DNA from: Neckera pumila
Lineage: Eukaryota > Streptophyta > Bryopsida > Hypnales > Neckeraceae
Direction of reading: 5' to 3'
Length of the DNA: 64,000 nucleotides
Assembly (NCBI GenBank): GCA_963969595.1
Contig: OZ018411.1
Span: forward strand, 8,186,501-8,250,500
In this document: one piece after another, positions 12,424 through 22,908 of the stretch
How the letters are laid out: each line of letters begins with the position of its first letter
How positions within the stretch are numbered: position 1 is the stretch's first letter
The notes under the pieces: generated by a model
The model's database searches: none
Told to the model about the DNA's origin: nothing
Seen by the model: the letters and a program-made list of their open reading frames with translations, nothing else
Position numbers and translations under genes: made by a program

Positions 12424-13595
12424 ATTTAGAGCATTGCAGGTGCATCTGCATTCTAAAACTTGATAGGGTCAAATTTCACATCTGAATATGAAGAATTCTT
12501 TAACTTTTGGTTGAAGTTCTTCAACTTTGTGTCTAATATACAAAATGGAAGTTGTCCAATGACAAGTTGGATTGATATAGGACATAGTTGACTAAACTTA
12601 GATTTGATAGATTTACACTTCATATTGTAGAAATGTATGATGTTGGGATTTAGGAGCACATTTTATTGCATGGCAAATAAACCTTGTTCTTACAGGGCAA
12701 GTTACTTGTTTATTTAATCTATACAACTCAATTATTCCAAAATGGATTAGATACTTCATTGCATAAAATAATTTTTCTTGCAATTATATATAATCAGTAC
12801 ATGAAAATAGTCAATTTCTCAAATTCCATTTTTTAAACTCCTAAATGAAATAAACTCCATATTTTGGTGTCTTGTCAAATGCTACAATATGATGTTTCAG
12901 ACATCAAGTAGATCCTTTGTTTGTCTAATAAAGTCAATTTTATGGTTGATTTATAAATAATAGAAAAAGATTGTGTTTTCTATGACACATTTGGGATGAC
13001 ATCCTAGATGATTGAGCTGATTTTATGTCAACAGTGATATCAAACGTCACATTTTGTTACATTTCCTTATTTCATCAAACTCAACACTATCACAATAACA
13101 TTTAACACCTTTAGTAGGTATGAGACTAAATAACAAAAGTCAAAGAACGCACCAAATGTGTATCTTGTGCCACCCACTTCATGCAACACACGGCTACTTG
13201 AATTTCCTCCATTGTATTCACTATGATCTTTGACTAATATTATAATTACTTATGAAAGTCAAATTAATTGTAATAATATATTTAAATTATTGCACATTGA
13301 AATGCTAGTATTCATTATCAATATTTGAAAGAATAACACTTATATGACATCACTAATTTGTAGTGGTTTCACCAATAAGATAACTAATATAGTCTTATTT
13401 ACAAGGCTTTTTAGTGGCACCAAAAATAAATTGCATTTTTTTTGAAGTTTTTGGCAATTCAAGCAATACAATTTGTTCTTCCTCAAATAGTAAATTAAAC
13501 TAATAGAAATGGAGATTTTTCTAGCTTTTGCTTACTAAAAATCTTGTGATTTGTTAGAAGTTAATGTAATGAATTGCTTAGGTGGGACAAACATG
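12424..13595. other. AT-rich intergenic DNA
   Basis: No reading frame above about 68 codons and no recognisable repeat border. I see nothing in it beyond AT-rich sequence. Confidence 0.4.
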
Positions 13596-14046
13596 TAAGG
13601 TAGAATAGCCCATTAAGGTCAAAAGACCTATGATGGACACCTAAGGAATGATCCCATTGTGGGAAATTTTCAATAAATGAAATTGGGCCACAAAAAATGT
13701 CTTAGGTGACAATAATAGAGTGACTAGTGACCTCATTAGGAACTTCCAATTTTTCAATGTAAATTCATTTTTGGGCATTTTTGGGCTTCTACATAGGAAA
13801 ATAATGTGACTATTTGAGGTGAATAAGATAGCATTTTAGATGCAATTTTGGTTGGTTTGGAAACAGTTTAGATACTCTTTTAGATAGCTCAATTCAAAAA
13901 TTTACAAATTCATACTTTGCTGAAAAAAATACAGTTTCAATTGCTCTCACTATTTCTTATACTTGTCTTTGTGTGGATTTTTTTTTTTAATTTCAGCAAT
14001 TGCATAACGGCAAATGCCTAAATTTGCAATGGGCTATTTTACCTTA
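13596..14046. mobile_element. TIR element, TAAGGTAGAATAGCCCATT ends
   Basis: It begins TAAGGTAGAATAGCCCATT and ends AATGGGCTATTTTACCTTA, an inverted pair of 19 bp with one mismatch. It is about 450 bp and non-coding. The inverted copy is at 7440-7890. The target duplication is unclear, so the superfamily is not assigned. Confidence 0.65.
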
Positions 14047-15033
14047 ATCTACTCTCTTTAAAATGAGATGGTGTTTTTTCAAAATGAACTTTCACCAAAC
14101 ATATATAGAAGCTCTTAAATTACCTTCAAAATACTCTATGTTGGGATCAGATTCATTAGGCCCCATAAAAATCAATTTTTTTCAGTTGAATTGATTTTTT
14201 ATTAATTTGAATTAGATTTTTTAGAAGTTTATTTAATTGGGTTTGGAATATTTCATGATCTTAACCCCTTAAGGACTATGAGTGCAAATTTTGAATAGTG
14301 AATGAATGGAAACACATTCCAAACTCATCGAAATGCATATATTCATCCATCAATTTATTATGGAGATTCTTGTATTAGTTTTGTAACATTTGTACGGTAT
14401 AGGTTATAAAGATTTTTTTTTGCAAATATTCTATAATTCAAAAGGTATCAGTAGGTCTAGCCTCAAAAAGTAACTTTTTCAATTCAAAAAATGGCCCTTT
14501 AAAAACGACTTGAATAAAAAAAATAACATAAAAATCTTCAAAAACCACTATGATTAGAACTCAACATTTTGAACTTATAGAAAAAAATTCTTATAAAAAT
14601 CATAAATATTCAATCTACAATGGATTTCAGAAGGAATTTCAACTTTTGGCTTCTATATTTTATTGTAAAATATTCATTTGTGTGTTTATTGATCTAAGTA
14701 TCTAACCGTATGGATGTGATCTATAAATCATATTTTAATGTTTGAGAGCCATTATTAAAATATTATTCTAAGTTGCATTATATAATAGATCTTTACAATT
14801 TTGGAAATCTAGACGTCCCCTTGGTCCATTAGGAATTAAGCAATACTCATGGCTTCCGCTTCCTGGTTTTTTGAAGGATTAAAGATTATTTTCATCAATA
14901 TATTCTACAATATTCAATCATGCCACCTTAAAATTTCTGAAAATTTCATTAGATGCCATATTTAATTAAATTTTGAATGTTCTTTTAACAAAACTGGCCC
15001 TAACGCAGCCTTATCTCTAGCCACCTTTGAATT
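14047..15033. other. AT-rich intergenic DNA
   Basis: No gene or clear repeat boundary is visible. Multiple short A and T runs are present. Confidence 0.4.
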
Positions 15034-16201
15034 CACTAGAAGAAATCCGTGTTTTTTTAATGTCAAGAATTTGACGCTAGATGTTGATTTTGACTTCAAT
15101 TGATGCCAACATTCATGTCCAAAAAATCCTGCCTAAGTTGACAGGGTTAAATCATCACGCTTGACAGCGGGACATTGGATGTTAAACATATAATGTCTAG
15201 GTAAACATCCATTCTGCAATGCAAGGAAATCATGCCATGTGGTTATTACATAAGCGCTACACAAGCAAGGAGAGCCACGTGGAATTTTTTTCATCCAGCC
15301 CGTCCTTGACATAGCACATGACGTGGCACTTGACATGGTGGCGGGAAAAACGATGTGGCAACCAGCAAGAATGATGTGGCATGCCTAGTCAGCACACTTT
15401 TACGCCGTCTTAGAATTTTCAATTTGTTTTCTAAAATGTCAACTTAAACGTCTAGACGTTTTTGGAGACATCAATTGATGCATATTGTTTCCATAGAGAA
15501 GATTTAGCAAAAAATAACATTTAAATAATAATAATAATAAAAAAATAAAAAAATAAGAATAATTGTTAAAATCAACAAAAGTTAAAGAAATTTACCAAGA
15601 GAATTTTGATGGCAAAATAAAGCAATTACCTCATTAATAATATGGGATAATTTGAAGATGGCAGCTTGATTGCTAGACATCTTGACATTGTTTTAGATAT
15701 GTGGATGTTGTTTCAAACATTCTACTTTGAGTACAATTTTTACTTTGTATATTCTATATGGTTTGCCTTACTTCTTACCAACCCACTTGTATAAGGAGTT
15801 TCTCTTTCCATCCATGGCATACATCCATTCCAATCCATTTTTTGCAAAGTATGCCACATAGTTGCCCTTTCCCTACATTTTTTACATTTAGTTAGCATTT
15901 TATCATAGCCTACAATAACTTTTACAGACTTTTGCTTCATTAAATGCATTTGCTTGCTGACGTGGCAATACTACGTTTTTGGGATGTTCAAAAAAACATC
16001 ACTATGTTTGAGTTCATGTCAAATAAAACATAGACGTCAATGACAACATCAACGTGTTTTGATAGTAATTTACTAGTGCACTTTGCGACATCTATGGAAA
16101 TTTGCCTTTTGGGGTCATTAACACTCTATTATCAAGATGTCTATAAAAACATCACATGTCAAACAACTGACATAAAAACAAAAAACGGGTTTCTTCTAGT
16201 G
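15034..16201. mobile_element. CACTA-ended non-autonomous element, copy 2
   Basis: Left end CACTAGAAGAAATCCGTG and right end CGGGTTTCTTCTAGTG are terminal inverted repeats of CACTA type. The flanking triplets are ATT and GTT, an imperfect target duplication. In reverse complement the body matches copy 1 at 9612-10885, for example around 15755-15820 against about 9985-10060. No frame above about 69 codons. Confidence 0.7.
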
Positions 16202-16499
16202 GTTTGAGGGTGGGCTCCTTCCATCTGGGCCCTTCAGATGGAGGGACAACTTGGATGGAAGGGGGGGCAAGTTTTGAGGAGGAAGGCTTGGAGCCTGGCA
16301 GCAAGGGTATAGACGACCGCAACCCTCCAACTAATTAAATCATGTAAGCTTAATGAGCATGCTAGGCCCATCTTCATTTTAGAAATTAGGTAAGATAGGT
16401 TCAAGCTATATTGCTAAATCAAATGGGTGGTGTTCTAAACACCACCTCTTACCTATGCACGTTGATTAGCAAATGGGGAGGGCCTACCAAATCCCACAT

Positions 16500-17280
16500 A
16501 GAGTACTATGAGGGGAGTGGTGGTGCCTCCCCTTATAGTACGTGGTGGCGGTGATGGGGGGAAAGAAAATTAGCGTGGGGTGAAAAAAAATTATCATCCG
16601 ATAAAAGAAAATTAACATGGGATGGTGGTGGTGACCATCACCATCACCAAAAATTGAACATAATAAGGAGTGGTGGCTGTCACCACCACCTAAAATAGAC
16701 ATGAGGAAGGTGGTGGTAACCATCACCATCACCCAAAAATGGACATGTAGAAGGTGGTAGTGACGGTCACCACTACAAAATGAAATTAGTATGGAAATGG
16801 TGGTGACCGTAACTACAATAAAACTTTGGACACATGTTAGTCACCACCCGGTCAAGAGGGATGTGGTAACCACTGACTACTTTCAACAAAACGAATATGT
16901 GGTGGGATTACCACCAATTTTGAAGTAAAGGTGTTCACTACCATCACTTCAAAAAAATTGGACATGTGGTGAGTGTCACCACATGTGCATTCTATTTGAA
17001 GTGGTGGCGATAAGCACCATCTCTTCAAAACCGGTGGTAATCTTCACCACATGTTCAATCATTTTGAAGTGGATATGGGCACCACCGAGACAATGTGGTA
17101 TGCGGGGCCGCCACCACTTATCAAAAATTTAGCATGTCGTTTAAAGTACCATTGGGGCAAAGAAGGTGGCAATCTCCACCACTTTTTTGTCCAATTTTTT
17201 TGCACATGCTTCAAAGCACCACCAAATCAAAGAGGAAGTGGAGACCGCCCCCTTCTGCAAAATATTGAACATGTGATTTA
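16500..17280. repeat. Tandem array of diverged hairpin units (GGTGG...CCACC)
   Basis: A dozen or so consecutive units of roughly 40-95 bp each contain a GTGGTGG-type block, a short centre, and a complementary CCACCAC-type block, then an AAAATTGGACATG-like linker. Clear stems include GGTGGTGGTGACCATCACC near 16623 and GTGGTGGCTGTCACCACCAC near 16672. The first unit (16503-16539) also carries an outer inverted repeat, GTACTATGAGGGGAG against CTCCCCTTATAGTAC. Units have diverged, but the pairing of the two arms is repeatedly kept. One minus-strand frame reads His-rich sequence through part of it, a by-product of the CAC/CAT triplets. Confidence 0.75.
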
Positions 17281-18015
17281 GAGCACTATTGAGGCAAAGG
17301 GTCTTTGGAATAAAGTTTCCGCTATTAGTTATATGTGAATGAAATGTGATGGGATCATTAATTATGATGGACAATTTGATGTGGTAATTTTGTATTTTCT
17401 TGAAAATTTGGAGTTGTTTGTCTCATATTAACCTTATTCTATGTTGATTGTGCAGTAACAATGCTAGTATATGAGCGTGTGAGCTTGAGCCTAAGAGTGA
17501 GCATTGTGTGAACTTAGAGCCTAGAAATTTAGAACATGATGTAATTTCTAAATTTTTTGGTTAAAAAATTAAAAGATTGTTGTTTTGTCAATAAAATTTA
17601 TTATATTTAGAAAAATGCAACCTATTACCACAGGGATTCATGACCGTGGATTTTAGATCTAGAATCATGGAAAGTTGGGGCTTTGCATGTTTTGAAATTC
17701 ATATCTCGTTCTTAAAGGCCGTTCCAAAGTGGGCTGATCAAGTGAGAGTACAAAAAATTTAGAGGCAAATCTAAGGATGAGAAGAAGACAAACTCAATTA
17801 AAGTATCATAGGATGTAGAATATTGTGTACATAATAAAATATTCTTTCATTGCAATAAGGAATATATATTGGAATATGAATGGAATATTTTGCTACTCAA
17901 ATTTAAAGATTTGAAGATAGAATATTGATGCTATGTAATTACTTCATATCATGCTAATATTTGTCAACTAACTTACTTGTACATCTTGATGATTTTGGCA
18001 ATAACAATCACTTGC
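17281..18015. other. AT-rich intergenic DNA
   Basis: No gene seen. It separates the hairpin array from the TTAA-flanked element. Confidence 0.4.
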
Positions 18016-18019
18016 TTAA

Positions 18020-18835
18020 CCCCTAAAGATTTTTGACTATGTTTTCACCAAAACCGCTTCAAAATTGCCATTTCTAATCCAAGCACCAAATTTTTGAAAA
18101 AAAAACATTTTTGAAAATATATAACTGTAGGATCTTGTAGTGCACTAGTTTAAAAAGATGTGGAAAAAATTTCAGCATTTTCCACAATGTAGATTGCAAA
18201 ACAATAGCGTTTGATTGACAAAAATCCGGGCAGCTGCCCTTCACAAGGTCACATTTGTATGAAAAAATGTCCAAAATGGTGGTTACTCTTTGGATTCATT
18301 TTTCAAGGCAAGTTGGCTACATGCTTGAAAATTTTCAAATCATTTGGAATTGTACAACATATAGGAAAGAAATAGTAAGTAGGAAGAGGTAGAGAATGAT
18401 TCAAAATATTAAATTGTCAAGAGTTTAATTATGGAATTGAAAAATGCCAATTGCAGCGGTTGTAATGTCGTAATAAACAATATACACCCAATGTTTTTTG
18501 TTTTAGTCAAAAATACTGAAAATTGAGTTAGAAAAAGGACTTCAAAGTTTATTTTAGAGTAGAGATTCTATAACTACCCTCCAACTAAGAATCCTCATAA
18601 CTTTTGACTTGTTAATCCAAATGGAATGATTCAAAGCTTTACAAGTATATATAAATCTATAAAACCAATTTCAAGTTTTAAGTTTTCAAAAAAGTGTTTT
18701 TTAAAGAATTTTTTTGAGCTGTCCGGGCTGTCCAACGAATGCGGAAAATTACATATCATGCAATAACTTTTTATCCATAAAATCAAAAGTTATGAAAATT
18801 GTTGGGCCTTGAAAGTACTCCTCAGGCATCGATAA
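18020..18835. mobile_element. TTAA-flanked TIR element, truncated copy of 46158-47063
   Basis: It begins after TTAA with CCCCTAAAGATTTTTGAC and aligns in direct orientation with 46158 onward. Shared words include TAGGATCTTGTAGTGCACT, CCGGGCAGCTGC, TTCACAAGGTCACATTT and TGTCCAAAATGGTGGT. Homology stops after ACTCCTCAGGCA (about 18828), shortly before a CACTA-MITE fragment, so the right end is missing. Confidence 0.7.
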
Positions 18836-18850
18836 CAACAAGCTAAAATT

Positions 18851-18885
18851 AAGTAATGACCTTTAAGGAGATTGTCAGCAAAATT
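18851..18885. repeat. Fragment of the CACTA MITE family
   Basis: AAGTAATGACCTTTAAGGAG and the following bases match the inner arm of the MITE at 12202 (AAGTAATGATCTTTAAGGAG...TCAGCAAAATT). Only the arm is present, without ends. Confidence 0.6.
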
Positions 18886-19335
18886 AGTACCGATAAAAAC
18901 AAGCTAGACCTCAGGGATCTCTACTCTGATAAGAATGTGAGAAAGTTTAGGTCCCATAATGTATTATGCAATTTGATAAGCACAAAACCAAAAATTCTTG
19001 ATTTAAACTGCCATACCTTTATACTCACTCTTTTGCACTTTGTAAATAGGGGCAACAACAAGTTTACTATGCTTAACAATCAATAGCTTGCATTTGGCCT
19101 ATGTGTACTTCTAAGTGGCGTGATATTCTAACCTTTATTTGTGTGAAATACTCACTATATATATTCCAATGGATTGCAATCCGTTTCTACCACAGATGAA
19201 GTATGGGGCATAATTGCTTTAAACTCCTCAACTGTACACCTCCAAGTTGCATTTTAGTAATGGACGATCTAATTTGAATCCAAGGATGAGAGAACTCAAC
19301 CTTGTTGAAGTAATGAAGATCACCTTCCAAATCAA

Positions 19336-20480
19336 TCAGAAGATCCAATTTCCAATTAAGTAATGAAGATCACCTTCAAAATCAATTAGAAGATCTAATT
19401 CCCTTTTGCTAGATCCAAAAACCTCTTTTCCCTCCAAGTGTAGAATTTGTATGTAGAAGTCTTTTGCTTCAAGATTCTTACTGAATGCGTTTGCAATTTT
19501 CTTTCTGTTTCCAAATGTTGTAGCTCTCTTTAATTTTAAATCCTTTTTGGAGGGATTTTTCTCAAAAGGGCCTCCCATAGAACAAGCCCTATGGTTGGTC
19601 ATCTATATGAAGGCTTAAATCCAGTCATTATATATGGCAATTAATATGTTAGATCCACATTTTTTGGAAGCTTATATTTGTTTATAGTGCACTGTTTCTT
19701 TGAGGTTGCACACTGAAACATCTGTTAGTTCCTCTTTTTTTAGATTGTGCAAAGATGATTAATGAAGTCATTATTCAAACGGTTTTCAATTTACAACATA
19801 TATTAAAAAAATAGAAAAAAGAAATGAGGTTAAAGGTAATACAATTTCCATAAATCCACCCCATTGACAGCATTGAAAATACCAAAATGCGATTCAATCC
19901 TCCAATTTTCAAATTTCTTGTTCTAATGCAGCTCCAAAGGAGTACCACCCAAGCTCTGATTTTTAAAATCTTGTCCACTTCAAACATTGATGCTCCACCC
20001 TTGTACTGTTTGTGGAGTTGGATATGCTAGTTCTATAATTTTGTGGCAATTTGCTTCTTTGCATGTTTATGGATGTTTATTGCCCAGTCAAACAAGCAAG
20101 TCCTTTTACGGTCTACCAATGGAACAAATGGAACCCATGATCCATATACAATGCAAACTGCATTAAGTTGGCTTGAGCACTATCACACATGAATCCTTGG
20201 AAGTTTGGATCCGACACTCCATTTTCTACCATGACCTATTTGGACAACGCCAAAAATGAGCTAACCTTTAGTGCCCTCAGTATGTGTATCACAAACAACA
20301 ATGGTCATGAATTTGCAATAAGTAGAGTCAAAGATGTAATAAGCGATAGTTGTCTATGATTTCACCTTTTTCACATGATCAAAGATGACAAAACAATTCT
20401 CAAAGTTGCCACTTGATTGCATCTATTTTACAAGATCAACTCCACTCTTAAGTCCATCCACAATCATCTTGAACAAATGC
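19336..20480 (-). pseudogene. Decayed transposase (minus strand), MULE-like family
   Basis: Reading the minus strand from about 20480 downwards, long stretches stay protein-like with a few stops and shifts. About 20415-20270 gives a block containing YYIFDSTYCKFMTIVVCD, with one stop just before it. About 20215-20160 gives VSDPNFQGFMCDSAQAN. After a frameshift, about 20165-20030 gives VYGSWVPFVPLVDRKRTC and FDWAINIHKHAKKQ. Blocks of this kind (FDxxYCK...VCD, GFMADSAQANWNAV, DRERTCLFHW) are typical of transposase-like genes abundant in seedless plants; I recognise them from general familiarity, not from a search. Further down the strand an 88-codon frame (19602-19336) reads DFYIQILHLEGKEVFG. 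At least three inactivating changes are visible, so the gene is dead. Confidence 0.6.
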
Positions 20481-21234
20481 CATATTTAGATAGTAAGCTT
20501 GGCTTAAATTAGCTAAAAAAAAGTGCCATTTTTTTGGCTAAATCTAGGACCAAATAACCAAATTTACACATAAATTTGAAGATGGTTTGCCAAAAATCCA
20601 AAGAATCCAATAACAATTCATTGAATCATATATTAACTATCATTTGACCATCTATCATAAAGAAATTTTTTTGATGGTTGAATGAAGGAAGTACTTCATT
20701 GATGTTTAGTGAGATTGAATGGTTGAGGTTATTTCTATAATGAAATTCACTGTCCGTCATGAATCCACAAAGAATATAAGACAATTCAAAAATGAGAGCT
20801 TAACCACTCATTGTCAAAATGAAGGAATTGTGTTCAATGTAGAATTTCAAACCTCATTTTGGCCTAGTAGAATAACTTTTGCTAAAATCCTTAGAACCAA
20901 AAAAAGTTGGTAAATCTAGATTACTTTCATCTTCAAAAGTCCATTTGTGATATTGAGTCCAAAGTTATAGATAAAATTTAGAGAAGATGTTTGAAAATGT
21001 CAAAAAAAATGTCCCTTCCAACCCCTCTCTAAACTTTGTTAATAACTTTTGATTCAAGACTTCAAACCTCAAACAGATTCCAAAAATAAATTTAACTTTA
21101 TTTATTAACTTTTTTAAGTCTAAAATTTTTTGAAAAAAATTATTTTACTATGCCAAGATGAAGTCCAAAGTTGTACATTGAATACAATTCTTGCTTTTGG
21201 CTTAATTAGGTATGAGTGATTGAGCTCCTAATAA
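20481..21234. other. AT-rich intergenic DNA
   Basis: No gene or repeat boundary recognised. Confidence 0.35.
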
Positions 21235-21365
21235 TCCTAATTCATATATCCCACATGATTTGTTTTACTACCTACCACCCCACTTGTATGAAGAGCTTGT
21301 CTTTTTTTGTAGATGCACTCACAATTAGTGGCCTTCAATTCTTAGATGTTGCCAAATAGCTTGCA
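21235..21365. repeat. Fragment of the 15.0-kb CACTA-ended family
   Basis: CCACTTGTATGAAGAGCTTG and surrounding bases match 15785-15805 of the element at 15034 (CCACTTGTATAAGGAGTTTC). The fragment runs into the tandem array that follows. Confidence 0.45.
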
Positions 21366-22198
21366 ATATATGCTAAAATTTGGTCAAATTTATTTGCAAT
21401 ATTAATTTGCCTTCTTAAACCCCAATTGTTGACAGCTACGTTTTTTGAGGTTCAGACTTGTTTACAATATTTAATACAATTTGGTCAAATGTTGAAACAT
21501 TTTTGTCTTCTTAAACTCTAGCCGTTGACAACTACGATTTTGGGGGTTTAAAGTTGCTTGCAATATTTAATACAATTTGGTCAAATGTAATAATTTTTTT
21601 GCCTTCCATAGGTACAACCGTTAACAGCCACAATTTTATAGATGAAATTTGCTTGCAACATATAATTTGGTTAAATATTGAAATTTTATAAGACTTTTTA
21701 ATGTACAGCTGTTAACAGATACGATTTTGAGGGATTGAAATTTGCTTGCAACATATGCTACAATTTGATCAAATGTTGAATTTTGTTGCCTTCCAAATGC
21801 ACAGCCATTAACGGCCACATTTTTTAGAATGAAATTTCTTACAAGATATGCTACAATTTGGTCAAATGCTAAAAAAAAATTTGCCTTCCTAATGCACAGC
21901 AGTTAACGACCACGAATTTTGGGGTTCAAATTTGCTTTCAATATTAATAAAATTTGGTCAAGTGTTAAATTTTTTTTGCCTTTTTAAATCCCAGCCATTA
22001 ATGGCTACGATTTTTGAGGTTTAAATTTGCTTGCAATATTTAATACAATTTGGTCAAATGCTATTAAAAATTTTCCTTTTTAAACCCTAGACGTTAATAG
22101 CCACAATTTTTGGGATTCAAATTTGTTTGTAACTTATGGTAGAATTTATTCAAATGCAAAAAAAATTGGGCTTTTTTAGTGCACAATTGTTAATAGTT
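21340..22198. repeat. Tandem array of about nine units of ~95 bp
   Basis: Each unit holds the ordered words GTTAACRGCYACGATTTT, GAAATTTGCTTGCAA, TACAATTTGGTCAAATG, a T-rich stretch, then GCCTT...CACAGC. At least eight consecutive units are readable, with recurring starts near 21429, 21526, 21619, 21713, 21806, 21901, 21997 and 22091. The units differ by point changes and short indels, so the array is old. No reading frame runs through it. It lies between two decayed transposase regions on opposite strands. Confidence 0.8.
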
Positions 22199-22479
22199 GT
22201 TATATTAAATTACATGTTGTACAATACATATACATTAATTAGAATTTTTTTAATCTTGATTTAAACATTATTTCAAAGATACTGACACAAGTAGATCCAC
22301 AAGCACGGAGATTAATTGTTGTACTTTAGCTTCTTTCTGAAAATTAGTACATTTGCATAGCTTTTTAAAGAAGTAGATTGTAAACATTTCTCTTTTTCTT
22401 GAAAGGTTAAGGTATCAATAGCAAAATCAATTTTAAGGTACCAAGGGCAAGATCAAAAATCAATATTTTTTTATTATAT

Positions 22480-22908
22480 ATGATATTTTGGACAGTTGTC
22501 AGGATTTTTTTAAAGAATGATGTCATGAATCTTGGTGACCAATTTGTTACTTGTGGTTATATGGAAGGAAATGGAGTTTTCTATGTGGCCTTGGAAAACA
22601 ATAAGGGAAAGACGCCCGTAAAGACAATAAATGTCACGATAGATACTATTAAATCGTGGAGTGCCTACTAGGCGCAAGCAAATGCTGCATTTGAGAAAAA
22701 ATTTAATAATGATGAAGATCTCAAAGTTTTTTCTGGCAAGATGTTTTTGGTATGGAATGGCAACCAGCATTTACAATCATGGGTGCCTATTATCAACCGC
22801 AATCATGCGGATGATTTTATATGGCACTATGTTGTTGAAAATATTGTTTTGGAGGTCAACAAGGACATTGCAACTATGTTGGCAAGATTACATGAAGTCA
22901 ATTGGTAA
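22480..22908 (+). pseudogene. Coding-like frame with one internal stop, unknown family
   Basis: The frame runs 142 codons with a single TAG at 22669-22671. Beyond the stop it continues protein-like: GKMFLVWNGNQHLQSWVPII, then HADDFIWHYVVENIVLEVNK, ending EVNW before TAA. A related coding-like block (QELENIAIAAHKFFMRCIPI, about 23427-23490) follows about 520 bp later and may be another exon, but it also has stops. The composition and the conserved-looking tryptophans suggest a protein carried on a transposon or captured by one. I do not know its function. Confidence 0.4.

Noticed and set aside
16484..16732. His-rich minus-strand protein
   Set aside because: It arises from CAC/CAT triplets of the hairpin array; no start context or conservation.
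17620..17635. rRNA-like word TTACCACAGGGAT
   Set aside because: Only 13 bases match large-subunit rRNA and the flanks do not.
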